64,000 bases of DNA from Ensifer sp. WSM1721 (lineage in GTDB: Bacteria; Pseudomonadota; Alphaproteobacteria; Rhizobiales; Rhizobiaceae): contig NZ_CP165784.1 of NCBI RefSeq assembly GCF_000513895.2, positions 248,001-312,000 of the forward strand, written 5' to 3'. This document shows positions 55,250-64,000 of the stretch, one piece after another. The first letter of the stretch is position 1. Each line of letters starts with the position of its first letter. Under the pieces are notes generated by a model, which saw only the letters and a program-made list of their open reading frames with translations, made no database searches and was not told where the DNA came from. The translations under genes and the position numbers were made by a program.

Positions 55250-55264
55250 TAATATTCAGTATTG
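55250..55264 (-). promoter_or_regulatory. IclR-type operator H, promoter of peptide-type transporter operon
   Basis: Minus strand CAATAC-TGA-ATATTA, two mismatches. The -35 TTGACG (55284-55279) is 17 bases from the -10 TACTGA (55261-55256), which is inside the site. Confidence 0.75.
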
Positions 55265-55755
55265 TAAGGCGCGAGTAACGTCAAGAGGGAAGCTGCCTTC
55301 GCGCGTGACTCAAGAGTTTTCAGCCATACGCGCTCTAGAGATTTTTGATGCTGCTCTGCCACTCGCAGCCGGCCTGCATTAAGGCCTGTTGAGATTCAGG
55401 ATTCCCGCCGGGGCTTGTTTATGGTTCAAGCTTCGAATGGAACGATTCGTATTGACTGACGCCCAATGGGCGAAGATGGAGCCGCACTGCCTGGGCAAAC
55501 CGACGGATCCCGGGCGAAGCGGCAGCGATAACCGACGGTCCATCGAAGCGGTGCTGTGGGTGGTGCGCACCGGCAGTCCGTGGCGTGACCTTCCCGCCTT
55601 CTTCGGCAACTGGAACACCGTCTTTAAGCGATACCGTGATTGGGTCAAAGCCGATGTTTTCGTGCGGCTTTTCGAAGCCTGCTCAGACGAGCCCGACATG
55701 GAATACGCCATAGTCGACGCCACCAGCGTCAACCGCCACGGCCAGGGCGCAAAAG

Positions 55756-56802
55756 ATCCCATGATGAGTAGTGGACAGCGGCCTGATGGAGATCAGAGTC
55801 GGTTTGCTACCAACCACTCTGAAGGGACTTGCCATGACAGCAGAACCAGCTTCGCCACCTGCCGCTATCCGGGTTGATCTTGGCGCAATTTTCGTTTCGT
55901 TGGAACTGTCGAAGTCGATCTGGCTAGTGACGTCGCTATCGCCTGGCAGCGAGAAGATGTCGCGTCATTCGGTACCCGGCGGCGACTTGCCTGCGTTGCT
56001 GGCATGCTTGAACCTCTTGCGCGAGAAGACAGAGGCACGGGAGGGCCGGCTCTATCCCGTGGTTGTCATTCAGGAAGCGGGGCTCGATGGTTTCTGGATC
56101 CACCGGTCGTGAGCTCGATCGGTTCGAATTGGTGAACGAGCAGATCAAAGCCGTCGAGGCCGAGCGCGATGCCCAGTGTGCCGAGGTGGATGGTACCGCG
56201 CCGCAGGCAATACTCAAGACCATCAAGGGCATTGGCGCGGAGGTTGCGAACGTCCTGACTTGCGAGGGGCGCGGTTCCGCCAGTTCGGAGGCTGCGTACG
56301 ATGATGATCCAACTGGCATGGCTCTGGCTGCGCTATCAGCCAGCCTCAGCCTTGGCGCGCTGGTTCCATGAACGAGTCAGCCACAGCGGCGGGCGTGGCA
56401 AGAAGGTTGCGATCGTCGCGCTGGCGCGCAAACTGCTCGTAGCCTTGTGGAAGTATGCGACCAGCGGCGTCGTGATCGAGGGAGCCGTTATGACCAAGGC
56501 CTGAGCACATCCCTTAACATCAACCCAATCCTCGGGGCCTGAGCAGCCCTAACGGATCCAGGCGAACGGACCGAAGCCCCCCTGGCTTCAATTGCCGCTC
56601 AAAAGAATGGTTCCGTTCTCCTGAGCCCACCCCGAATGCGGGATTATGGTGCAGCCGTCTCCGAGCGGCGACCGGATATGAGGTGGTACAGGTGAGGCAT
56701 GACCTGCCAGTACTGGGAATGGGCGCAACTGGATACCGTCGACGATAGAAAGGCCTGCAAAAGTGGTGACGCCACCCTCTTGACCTTCAACTGATCATAT
56801 GA
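55756..56802 (+). mobile_element. Decayed IS110-type element inside the IS5-type element
   Basis: About 1.05 kb inserted in the IS5-type transposase. It holds the start, middle and end of an IS110-type transposase gene, but is shorter than such elements (usually about 1.4-1.5 kb), so it has lost internal DNA. The segment 56505-56800 is its 3' non-coding end. Confidence 0.75.
55834..56504 (+). pseudogene. IS110-type transposase, deleted and frameshifted
   Basis: Three pieces can be seen: an N-terminal part with AIFVSLELSKSIWLVTSLSPG and EAGLDGFWIHR; a middle part with LDRFELVNEQIKAVEAERDAQ and KTIKGIGAEVANVL; and a C-terminal part with IQLAWLWLRYQPASALARWF and KVAIVALARKLLVALWKY. They lie in different frames and the DEDD nuclease centre between the first and second is missing. 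Direction + throughout. Confidence 0.8.
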
Positions 56803-57248
56803 GGGGGACTCAGAGCCAGGCCATAGGCCGTTCCAAGGGCGGCATGACCACCAAAATCCTCGCGCTGACCGACGCGCTCGGCAACCTTGTCCGCTTCGTC
56901 CTGATGCCCGGCCATCGCTACGATACCGTCGGCGTGTCGCCGCTCATCGACGGCGTCGCTTTCGGCGCGCTGATCGCCGACAAGGCCTTCGACAGCAACA
57001 CCATCATCGCCGACCTCAACGATCGTGGCGCCAGGATTGTCGTCTCCCAGCATCCGCGCCGCGCCAAACCACTGCCGTGCGAAGCGGAGATGTACAAATG
57101 GCGTCATCTCATCGAGAACTTCTTCTGCAAGCTCAAGGAGTTCAAGCGCATCGCCATGCGCGCAGACAAAACCGACCAAAGCTTCAACGCCATCATCCAT
57201 CTCGCAGCAGCCGTCATAAACTCCAGGTAAATCTCAACAGGCCTTAGA

Positions 57249-58901
57249 CTAGTGCCCGTCCATAAACGCCTGTTTTTTCAGGGTTTTAGCTTTGCTCGCT
57301 GAAGCGGTCTTTTTTCGGGAGGCGTGATGGCACAGGGCTTGCAGGTTGTGGTCGAAGGGCGATTTGCCGGCGATAGGGTCGTGGGGCATCGGCCGGTGCT
57401 CGCGGCCTGCTCTCTGAACGCGGCGCGGTGACCGACGTCAGGTCGGCCTGAGGCGGGCGAAGAGGGCGAGATTGTAGGCGACCACCGAGGACCAGACGTA
57501 GGTCTCAAGTGGTCGAGCCCAGGTGCAGCGGGCCAGGTCCGCTTCAGGCAGGAGATGCCGGCCTCGATGCCGGCCCGGAAGTTTCTGAGCTTTCGATACA
57601 CCCAGCGGCTCCTGACCATGTCTTCGATCCTGAGGCCGCTCTTCTTATGGAAGGCCATGTCGCGTACACCCCAGGCCTTGGCCTGGCGCAGGTTTTCACG
57701 GCTTGCATAGCCGCCGTCGGCGGCCGCCTGCCGCGGCGCCTCGCCATAGAAGGCGATGTGGCGCTCCAGTAAGGGCAAGAGCCGCTCGCTGTCGGCTGGA
57801 TTGCCGGCTTCGATGACGAGATCGAGGATCAGTCCGCTCCTGCCGGTGGTCAGATTGAGCTTGTGTCCGTAATCGACGTCGCGGCTGCCCTTGACGATGA
57901 TGTCGGCATGCGGTTCGAACAGGCTGACAAGCTTCTCGCCGGCCGGCACCGCTTCGCCGGCCAGCACCCGCCGCTCGGTCTGGGCGATGATCTGCGTGAT
58001 CAGTGGCTGATAGTGGCGAAGCTGGGCCTGCCAGAGTTTGCCCGCCGGACCCGCCGTCAGCGGCAACTGTGCCGCCGCCTGCTGCAGATAATCCAGGGTG
58101 TTCCGGGCGATCCTGAGCAGAGCGCGGTAGTGCTGAAGCCGTTTCGGGCGGCCGCGGGTATACTCGATCACCCGAGCCCGCTTCTTCGCCGCGCGGCAGT
58201 GATCGTGCCAGGGGATGGTGCTGCCCAGCGAATCCGCCTGCTGCAGAAGACGAACCATCACCCGCACGCAGTCCCACAAAAGACTGCTGTCGCTTGGTTC
58301 GTGGATCAGCGCCGCCGTGACGGTGCTGTCCACACGCACGACCTTGCCGCTTTCCAACCTTTCTTGCCGGGCGCTGGCCAGCAGCATTTTGTTGACCGCT
58401 TCCCAGGTGTCCGCCCGGATCGCGCTGATCGTCTTGTGCAAGAGCGACTTTTTCGGGCTCCATCCCCATGGCAGCCGGGCAAAGGCCCGGAACGAGGCGG
58501 AATCTTCCAGATGAAACGCCAACTCCTCGTAGCTCAACTGGCGGTACTGTTTGAGAAGAGCACAGCGCAGCACCGCCTCCGACGGCAAACCCTGCCGGCC
58601 GGTCTCCGTGACCCCCTGTCGGCGCAGATCGGACGTCACCAAATTCAAAAGATCGCGATGGGCGTCCAGCCACTGCGACATCGCCTCCAACTCGCGACCG
58701 ATCTCGTGCTCGGCGAAAAGATCGAATATGCTGCCCTGGACGGTGCGTTCTTGGCGCATTGTCGGCTCCGGCGGCTGCGGGTTTGTCTTTAGAATCAGAG
58801 GCTTGATGCTAAAGTGTACCCAAAGCCGCCGGGCCTTGCCCGCACAAAACGCGCGCTTTTCCGCAGATTCCAAATACTTGCTGTTTATGGATGGGCACTA
58901 G
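57249..58901 (-). mobile_element. Insertion sequence with ISNCY-type transposase
   Basis: Inverted ends CTAGTGCCCGTCCATAAAC (left, 57249) and the same with one change on the right (to 58901) enclose 1.65 kb. It sits four bases from the end of the IS5-type element. A clear target duplication cannot be fixed because CTAG may belong to the ends. Confidence 0.8.
57438..58759 (-). pseudogene. ISNCY-type transposase with 3' frameshift
   Basis: ATG 58759 starts MRQERTVQGSIFDLFAEHEIG; the body has GLPSEAVLRCALLKQYRQLSYEELAFHL, the DST motif in RVDSTVTAALIHEP, RDVDYGHKLNL and AADGGYASRENL. After AGISCLKRTW the frame changes; the expected end (YVWSSVVAYNLALFARLRPT) reads in another frame and stops at TGA 57440-57438. 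A small deletion near 57530 explains it. The unshifted frame runs on to 57278 with a nonsense tail. Confidence 0.8.
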
Positions 58902-59011
58902 CTATACTCGGTCTCTTCAGTCAGTTCCTGTCGCAGCTTTGTGCTCTGTGACAGAGCGGAGATGAACTGGTCATAACGCTCAGCCCCTTTCGCGCGAGCC
59001 GCCGCCTGTGC

Positions 59012-59311
59012 TTATTCCGGCGGGGGAACGATTGAGTTCAGCCAGCAGCGGATAAACAGTGCGAGAGTTTCGTTGGTGATTTCCAGATCTCGTTCCATCC
59101 GCTGAAGACACCGGTCCAGCCGGTCGAGGCGTTTGACGAGGGCCGCTTCCTTCCGCTCATCCGCATCTGGCGAAAGGAAGGACCCGATGGCAGCCTCGGC
59201 AATCAGCGAAGCCGATTGCTCGCGTCGCTGAGCAAAGTCAGCGAGGCGCCGCTTCAGATCAGGCTCCAGGTATACCGAAAGTCGCTGTTTTTTCTCCGAG
59301 CTGACCACCAT
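59012..59311 (-). CDS. Ribbon-helix-helix (CopG-type) protein of a conjugation region
   Basis: A 99-residue protein. The first 45 residues fit a ribbon-helix-helix DNA-binding fold (QRLSVYLEPDLKRRLADFAQRREQSASLIAEAA) and the rest is a helical region (KRLDRLDRCLQRMERDLEITNETLALFIRCWL) ending in a hydrophobic stretch. Such proteins lie between traG and the trb genes in rhizobial conjugation clusters. ATG 59311 lies one base after the traG stop. Here no trb gene follows; the insertion sequence begins 110 bases downstream. The only intact gene of this conjugation remnant. Confidence 0.8.
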   Translation of the reverse strand: MVVSSEKKQRLSVYLEPDLKRRLADFAQRREQSASLIAEAAIGSFLSPDADERKEAALVKRLDRLDRCLQRMERDLEITNETLALFIRCWLNSIVPPPE

Positions 59312-59312
59312 C

Positions 59313-60429
59313 TCAAAGCTCCACGCCGTTATTGGGACCCATGGAGGCCTGACGCGCGACCTGTCTCATGCGCCGCTTCAGAGCCCGCGCCGAGAGAACA
59401 TTCCGCTCGGGTTCGTCCGCATTCGGATCGAATTCGTTGAAGGACGCCATTACCGGGGCGGGCGCGATATCCTTGTGTGCTTCGATCCCGGGCTCGCGCC
59501 GCAGACCAGCGTTCGCCTCGTCGTCAGTTCCCTCGACGTTGCTCGTATCAACGCCTGCGACACCGAGCGCGCGTTCTTTCGTGCGATCGTTCACTGCCAA
59601 TGGGACCGCATTCGACCAATCATCCGCCGACGGCGGACGCTCGCCGAGGCACATGCAGGATCGCGCCGACCAGAAGCGAGTGGGAGGTCTTCTCCCAGTG
59701 GTTCCGCTTTTCCAGAGATCCTTCGGGATCGACCAGGACGTCAGCGACATTCTGGACGTCCCGCACTTCCCATTCGCCCTTCCGCACCTCCAGCAGCGGA
59801 TTGTAGGCGGCCGAGTTCGGATTGGTCGGATCGAAGAGCAGCACCCGGCCGTGTCGCGCCCGGAAGCCGGCGGTCAGCTCCCAGTTTTCGCCCTTGATGT
59901 CATGGACGATGGCCGAGCCCGGGCAGGTGAGCAGAGTCGGCACGACGAGACCGACGCCCTTGCCCGAGCGCGTCGGGGCGAAACAGAGGACGTGTTCCGC
60001 GCCGTCATGGCGGAGATAGACCTCGTCATAGCGGCCGAGCACGACGCCATCATCGCCGAGCAGCCCTGCCTTTTCGACCTCCTCGCGCTCGGCCCAGCGG
60101 GCAGAGCCGTAGGTATGGACGTCCTTGGGCTCGCGCGCCCGCCAGATCGACATGGCGATCGCGGCGGCGATCGCGATCAGCCCGCCGGAGGCGGCAATGG
60201 CGCCACCTTCCAAGAACAGGTGCGGCGCATAGGCGTCATAGAAATACCACCACCAGAAAAGTGCCGGCGGCGGATAGATCGGCAGGCCGGCGAGCTCGAA
60301 CCAGGGCGATCCGAGCTGCGGCTGGAAACCGAGACGCCATGCTGTCCATTGCGTCGCGGCCCAGACCATGGTGAACACGATCAGGAGGACGACGAGGATC
60401 TGACTCCAGAGGACGCGCGTGGCCGGCAA
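59313..60429 (-). pseudogene. traG: traG/virD4-type coupling protein, internally deleted and frameshifted
   Basis: The 5' part begins at TTG 60429 (AAGGGA upstream), with membrane segments near residues 4-24 and 65-95, then Walker A FAPTRSGKGVGLVVPT and the following VHDIKGENWELTAGFRARHG. It ends at HWEKTSHSLLVGAILHV. The sequence then jumps to the C-terminal tail of TraG (ADDWSNAV, DANDE-like EANAGLRREPGIEAHKDI, LKRRMRQVARQASMGP) in another frame. About 250 residues, including Walker B, are missing at a junction near 59650. DNA transfer cannot depend on this copy. Confidence 0.85.
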
Positions 60430-60556
60430 GTAAACGGTTTCCCTTTTGACGACGAGGCTGGCAGTGGAAACCCAAGACAGAGGGTGTTGCAACGCGCGCG
60501 CAAAACGGCTTTCGCAGGCGAGCGAAGCCAATCGCAAAAATACTTGCACGCCGCGG

Positions 60557-62299
60557 TCAGAGACCGAGGCCGCGCTTGCGGCCAAAACTCCAGTCTACGC
60601 CGCCATCGGCGCGAGCCACGCCAGAGACATGTTGGCCCAGATGCTTTTCCATGGACGGCGTCCAGGGCACGAGCTTGAAGCCCAGGCCGTCGTCGACTAT
60701 GGTGAAACTACCGGAGGCAAGTGCGAAGCGCTGGCGATCGGTTCCGGCCACATAGTCGCCCTGCCCCGCCTTCTGGAACGGCAGGTTCATTTCCCGGGAA
60801 GCTTGTCACCGAGCGCATCGACCTCCCGGTCTCGCAGTGTGGCGAGTAGATTGCGGGCGAAGATGACCTTACCCGCTTCGCGTCGAGCCACACCTTCCTC
60901 GATCAGATGCTCCGTCCGGTCCTCCATCGCCTGTCGCACCTCGAGCCCGAAGCCGGCGCCGAGGTCGCGCATGTCTCCCCCGATCAGCCGCCGGTCCAGC
61001 CAGGTCGCCCCATCAGCCTTGATCTGCGCGTCGAGCGTGAGATCAGAGCGGACGGCGAGGGCTGCCCTGCCCTCGCCGCTCGCGTCTTCGAACACACGCA
61101 GCTCGACGATCGATCCAGGCGCACTGTCGCCCGTCGCGTCGAGATCGGGAAAGCGGATGTGATGGACGCGGCCATCGATGCCGTCGACCACGGCAAAAGC
61201 GGTCCCCTTGAGTTCGTCATCATGGCCCCGTTCAACCAGCTGGCCAACGACTTGCGTTTTCGTGACGCCCCGTGGCGGTCACATAATCGGCCGCGGCGCG
61301 TTCGATCCCCTGCCCGGTCAGCGCCTCGTGCATCCGCTTGATGATGTCACCGCGCAGCCCAAGGGCCCTCAACCTTCTTTCCGCCTCATCGCTGAGGATC
61401 CACTGGCCACCGCCTACCGACTGGGCAAGGCCGAGACGTTCGAGATATCGCAGGCGTCCGACCTTCTGGATGAGATAGGCATCCGGTTGCCGGTCGAGCG
61501 ATGGCGCGACGTCGATGACGCCGTTTCGACCGGCATCGGCAGAAAGCTGGCGATCGAGCGCGGTCCAGCGGTCCGCCTCGATCTGGCGTTCAAGCGAGCG
61601 GACGATGTCGCGCTCGGTCCGTGGTCCCAGCTCCTGCGTGACGAGGTCCTGAGCGCGGTCGCGCAGTCCCGAAAGGATATAGTCGCGGTCGATAACGAGG
61701 TCCTGCCCATCGTCGGTGCGGCCGCGCAGAATGACATGGACATGTGGGTTGTCGGTGTTCCAGTGATCGACGCCGACCCAATCGAGCTTTGTTCCGAGGT
61801 CCTTCTCGGCCTGGCGCATCAGCTCGCGGGTGAAGCGTTTGAGATCCTCCAGGTCGACGGCGTCTTCCGGCGAGACGATGAAACGGAAGTGGTGCCGGTC
61901 GTCCTCTGAGCGTTCCGCGAATTCCTTGGCGTCGACACTGACACTGTCGGGGCCGAAGAGGCGCGCCTTCTCACCGTCCCGGGTGACGCCGTCGCGGCGG
62001 AGATAGTCGAGATGGCGGGAAAGAGGCGCCGGCTTCCCCTTGTTACACACGACCCAGCGCCTTGACGGTACAAAGCCGCGTACGGCTGGTGATCAGGCGA
62101 TTGGCGCGGATGCTGGCGACCCGTCCGCGCGCGAAGCTGGGGCTCGGCCTTTGGCCCTGCCGATCCTGCCGGAGCACGAAACACGTCCGCCGGCCTTCTC
62201 CATCGCCGCGAGCGCCTGGGCGATGAAGGGTTTTGCCCGCTGACTTCTGGATAATCGAATACGGCCGGGCCGGACACGAAAGTCGTCATCCCCATTCAT
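60557..62299 (-). pseudogene. Relaxase (DUF3363 type), multiply frameshifted
   Basis: Starts MNGDDDFRVRPGRIR at 62299 and reads in one frame to GRVSCSGRIG. It then needs another frame for ANRLITSRTR, and returns to the first for the conserved core KPAPLSRHLDYLRRDGVTRD, HHFRFIVSPEDAVDLEDLK and DNPHVHVILRG with the relaxase His pair. A third frame is needed for FAVVDGIDGRVHHIRFPDL, and finally NLPFQKAGQGDYVAG with the end WSFGRKRGLGL. At least four indels were counted. Located directly upstream of traG as in rhizobial mobilisation loci. Confidence 0.85.
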
Positions 62300-62500
62300 C
62301 CGGATTTTCCCTGCGAGGTGCGGATTTCCTCGAACGACAACGTGAATTCGAATGCCCGCACATCGCGCTTTCGGAAGACGATGTGCGCAGATGGCCAGAA
62401 AACCCAATCAAAACAACCGACGGACCGAGCCGCGATGTGCGACCTCTTATCTTGCCTTCCCCGGTTGCCTCTGCGGCTCCCCCGCCATTTTCCACAACAG

Positions 62501-64000
62501 CTACGATCTCATCCGCTGCCGCACGCGAATGGTCGTTCTCGGCGGATGGCCCTGCGGTGTTAGTTCGAGTAGTTCTTCATCCAGCTGCTTGTCGGCCGCG
62601 GTCAGGCGGTGATGAAGCCGGTGATAGTCCATCCAGGTCGGGGTCCTATACGTCTCGAGCCACCGCGAGGGCTCGCGAACGTCGCGCGTCAGCGTCCATT
62701 GCCGGGCGCCGACACGGCTTTGCACATGCCGGCGTCGGCGCATGACGTCGAGAAACAGATCGGCGTTGTCGTCCGAGATGGAATATTCGGTGGTGATCAG
62801 CATCGGCCCGCTTCGTGGCTTGAGATCAAGGGCAACCGCCGGCGCATCGAATGAACCGGAAGGTTCGAGTTCCGATTCAAAACGATTGCTGATCGGCAGT
62901 TTGAACCCCAAGGCGGCCACCAGGATTGTCGCGCCGGCAGAGCATCCCAGCGCCCAGGAGAGAGAATGATTCTCGGCGACGCTGCCCCAGAGCCAGCTGC
63001 CGGCGGCAATGCCGCCATAGGTGAAGGCGCTGTAGATCGAGATGGTGCGTCCCACCACCCAGCGTGGGCTTGCCAGTTGCACGTTCACACCCAATCCCGA
63101 CCATGCGGTCACCCAGCCGGCGCCGCCAAACGCCAGGGAGGCCGTTGCGGTGGCGAGCGAGGCGGTCAGCGCCAGCGCCAACGCACATGCCGCGCAGGCG
63201 ATGCAGGCGAATACGAACATGCGTTCCTGGGTCAACGTACGCCTGAGGCGAGGGTTCGTGAGCCCGGCAACAAGCGCGCCGGCGCCGAAGCCGGCCATCA
63301 GGATGCCGTAGGCAACCGGGCCCGCCTTCAACTGGCCACGGGCGACCAGCGGCAGCAGCGCCAGGATCGACGTGCTTGCTAGTCCGAATAGGGTGCCGCG
63401 GGCGGTGGTCGTCTTGATTTCCGCGGATATGGCGGTGAAGCGCAGGCCGTCATAGATCGCGGTCATCAGCTCTTCGCGGGGAAGGGATGAGCATGGCACC
63501 TTCCATTTGTTGCGCCACAGGGCAGTCAACGGAGCGACAAAGCTGAGCGTCGTCAGCGCGAACGTGACGAGCGGTCCGAAGGCGGCGACGATTAAACCGC
63601 CAAGGGCCGGACCGACACTGCGCACCGTGTTGAAGCCGACGTTGAGGAGTGTCACGGCAGACGGCAGATGGCGGCGCTCGAGCATATCGCCAAGGGAGGC
63701 GCGCCAGGCCGGATCCGCCAGCGCGATACCGCAGCCATCGAGAAAGCTGAAGGCAAGAATGATCCAGGGATTGGTAATGCCGAGCGCCATGAGCACCACC
63801 AGCATGGCAGACGCCGCCATCATGAGGCTTCGGCCGATGATCATGACGATGCGGCGGTTGTAGTTGTCTGCCATCGCGCCGACGACAATTGCCAGGAAGA
63901 AGGTCGGCAAGGTCGAGGCGGCTTGAACAAGCGCCACCATCACGTCCGACGTGGCGATCGTCACCATCAGCCAGCTGAGCGCCACTGTCTGCATCAGCCA
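62501..64000 (-). CDS. MFS_3-family exporter, copy C (5' end outside window)
   Basis: The reading frame continues past the right edge; 499 codons are visible. It is nearly the same as copy A over its whole length (MVALVQAASTLPTFFLAI, ADPAWRASLGDMLERRHL, GFGAGALVAGLTNPRL), with differences at the very C-terminus. About ten membrane segments and the C-terminal soluble domain are present. It follows a dead relaxase, so its association with the exporter modules at 10-15 kb on the left side indicates duplication or recombination between the two ends of this region. Confidence 0.88.
   Translation of the reverse strand, partial: WLMQTVALSWLMVTIATSDVMVALVQAASTLPTFFLAIVVGAMADNYNRRIVMIIGRSLMMAASAMLVVLMALGITNPWIILAFSFLDGCGIALADPAWRASLGDMLERRHLPSAVTLLNVGFNTVRSVGPALGGLIVAAFGPLVTFALTTLSFVAPLTALWRNKWKVPCSSLPREELMTAIYDGLRFTAISAEIKTTTARGTLFGLASTSILALLPLVARGQLKAGPVAYGILMAGFGAGALVAGLTNPRLRRTLTQERMFVFACIACAACALALALTASLATATASLAFGGAGWVTAWSGLGVNVQLASPRWVVGRTISIYSAFTYGGIAAGSWLWGSVAENHSLSWALGCSAGATILVAALGFKLPISNRFESELEPSGSFDAPAVALDLKPRSGPMLITTEYSISDDNADLFLDVMRRRRHVQSRVGARQWTLTRDVREPSRWLETYRTPTWMDYHRLHHRLTAADKQLDEELLELTPQGHPPRTTIRVRQRMRS

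Larger units (their letters stand above)
55437..57230 (+). pseudogene. IS5-type transposase, disrupted
   Basis: The first part (55437-55757) reads FVLTDAQWAKMEPHCLGKP, SPWRDLPAFFGNWNTVFKRY and ends HGQGAK. The second part (from about 56800) resumes TQSQAIGRSKGGMTTKILAL and ends with WRHLIENFFCKLKEFKRIAMR, the C-terminal catalytic block with Glu. The original peptide would read straight through GAKGGTQSQ. The IS110-type insert interrupts it at that point, so no active enzyme is made. Confidence 0.85.
55382..57244 (+). mobile_element. IS5-family element split by an IS110-type insertion
   Basis: Both ends carry AGGCCTGTTGAGATT as inverted repeats (55382 onward and up to 57244), and each is flanked by TA, a likely target duplication at 55380-55381 and 57245-57246. 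The inside encodes an IS5/IS427-type transposase whose two halves are separated by about 1 kb of foreign DNA. The left end marks the exact border of the catabolic island. Confidence 0.85.

Noticed and set aside
57696..58673. 325-codon minus-strand frame in the ISNCY-type element
   Set aside because: Alternative frame of the transposase, which is clearly recognisable in the other frame.

Overview
The window looks like an accessory replicon (megaplasmid or symbiotic-type plasmid) of a Rhizobiales alphaproteobacterium such as Rhizobium, Sinorhizobium/Ensifer or Mesorhizobium. The evidence is a SyrB-like protein at the left edge, DUF7007 and UPF0262 family proteins, a rhizobial-type relaxase and TraG remnant, REP-like palindromic elements and several insertion sequences. 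There are no rRNA or recognisable tRNA genes and no CRISPR array.

Left part (1-16.4 kb). This is mixed accessory DNA: a SyrB-like protein, a DUF7007 gene broken by one nonsense codon, a complete aspartate decarboxylase (panD), a PAS-GGDEF-EAL protein, a translationally coupled pair (a disordered protein and a degenerate EAL protein), an AraC regulator with an N-terminal membrane helix, a frameshifted LuxR-type remnant, and two copies each of a UPF0262 gene and a large MFS_3 exporter gene. A four-copy palindromic repeat array sits between the modules. A 55-aa conserved small protein and a putA remnant follow.

Centre (16.4-55.3 kb). This is one coherent catabolic island: caiD-like/caiC-like/proC/ocd; a dimethylglycine-dehydrogenase-type flavoenzyme; etfB-etfA-purU-folD-ETF:quinone oxidoreductase; an IclR regulator; hyuB-hyuA; a polyamine-type ABC transporter with a duplicated binding protein, a Zn deacylase, a MurE-like ligase, a FAD oxidase and an SDR; racemase plus D-amino-acid dehydrogenase; and a peptide-type ABC transporter plus amidase. 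By eye I found that nearly every operon start, and the iclR gene itself, carries the same promoter-operator: a TTGACN -35 box, 17 bp (16 in one case), then a -10 box lying inside a palindrome CAATAT-N3-ATATTG. This makes the island a single candidate IclR regulon, and it is the main discovery here. FAD demethylase, ETF, ETF-QO, FolD and PurU together form a route that oxidises N-methyl groups to formate and sends the electrons to quinone. The transporters, hydantoinase, amidase, racemase and D-amino-acid dehydrogenase suggest that the substrate is an N-methylated and/or cyclic amide or amino-acid compound. Its identity cannot be read from sequence.

Right part (55.3-64 kb). This is a graveyard of mobile DNA: an IS5-type element split by a decayed IS110-type element, an IS with an ISNCY-type transposase carrying a frameshift, then a dead conjugation region (intact CopG-type protein, traG with an internal deletion and frameshift, relaxase with several frameshifts), and finally a third copy of the MFS_3 exporter running off the right edge.
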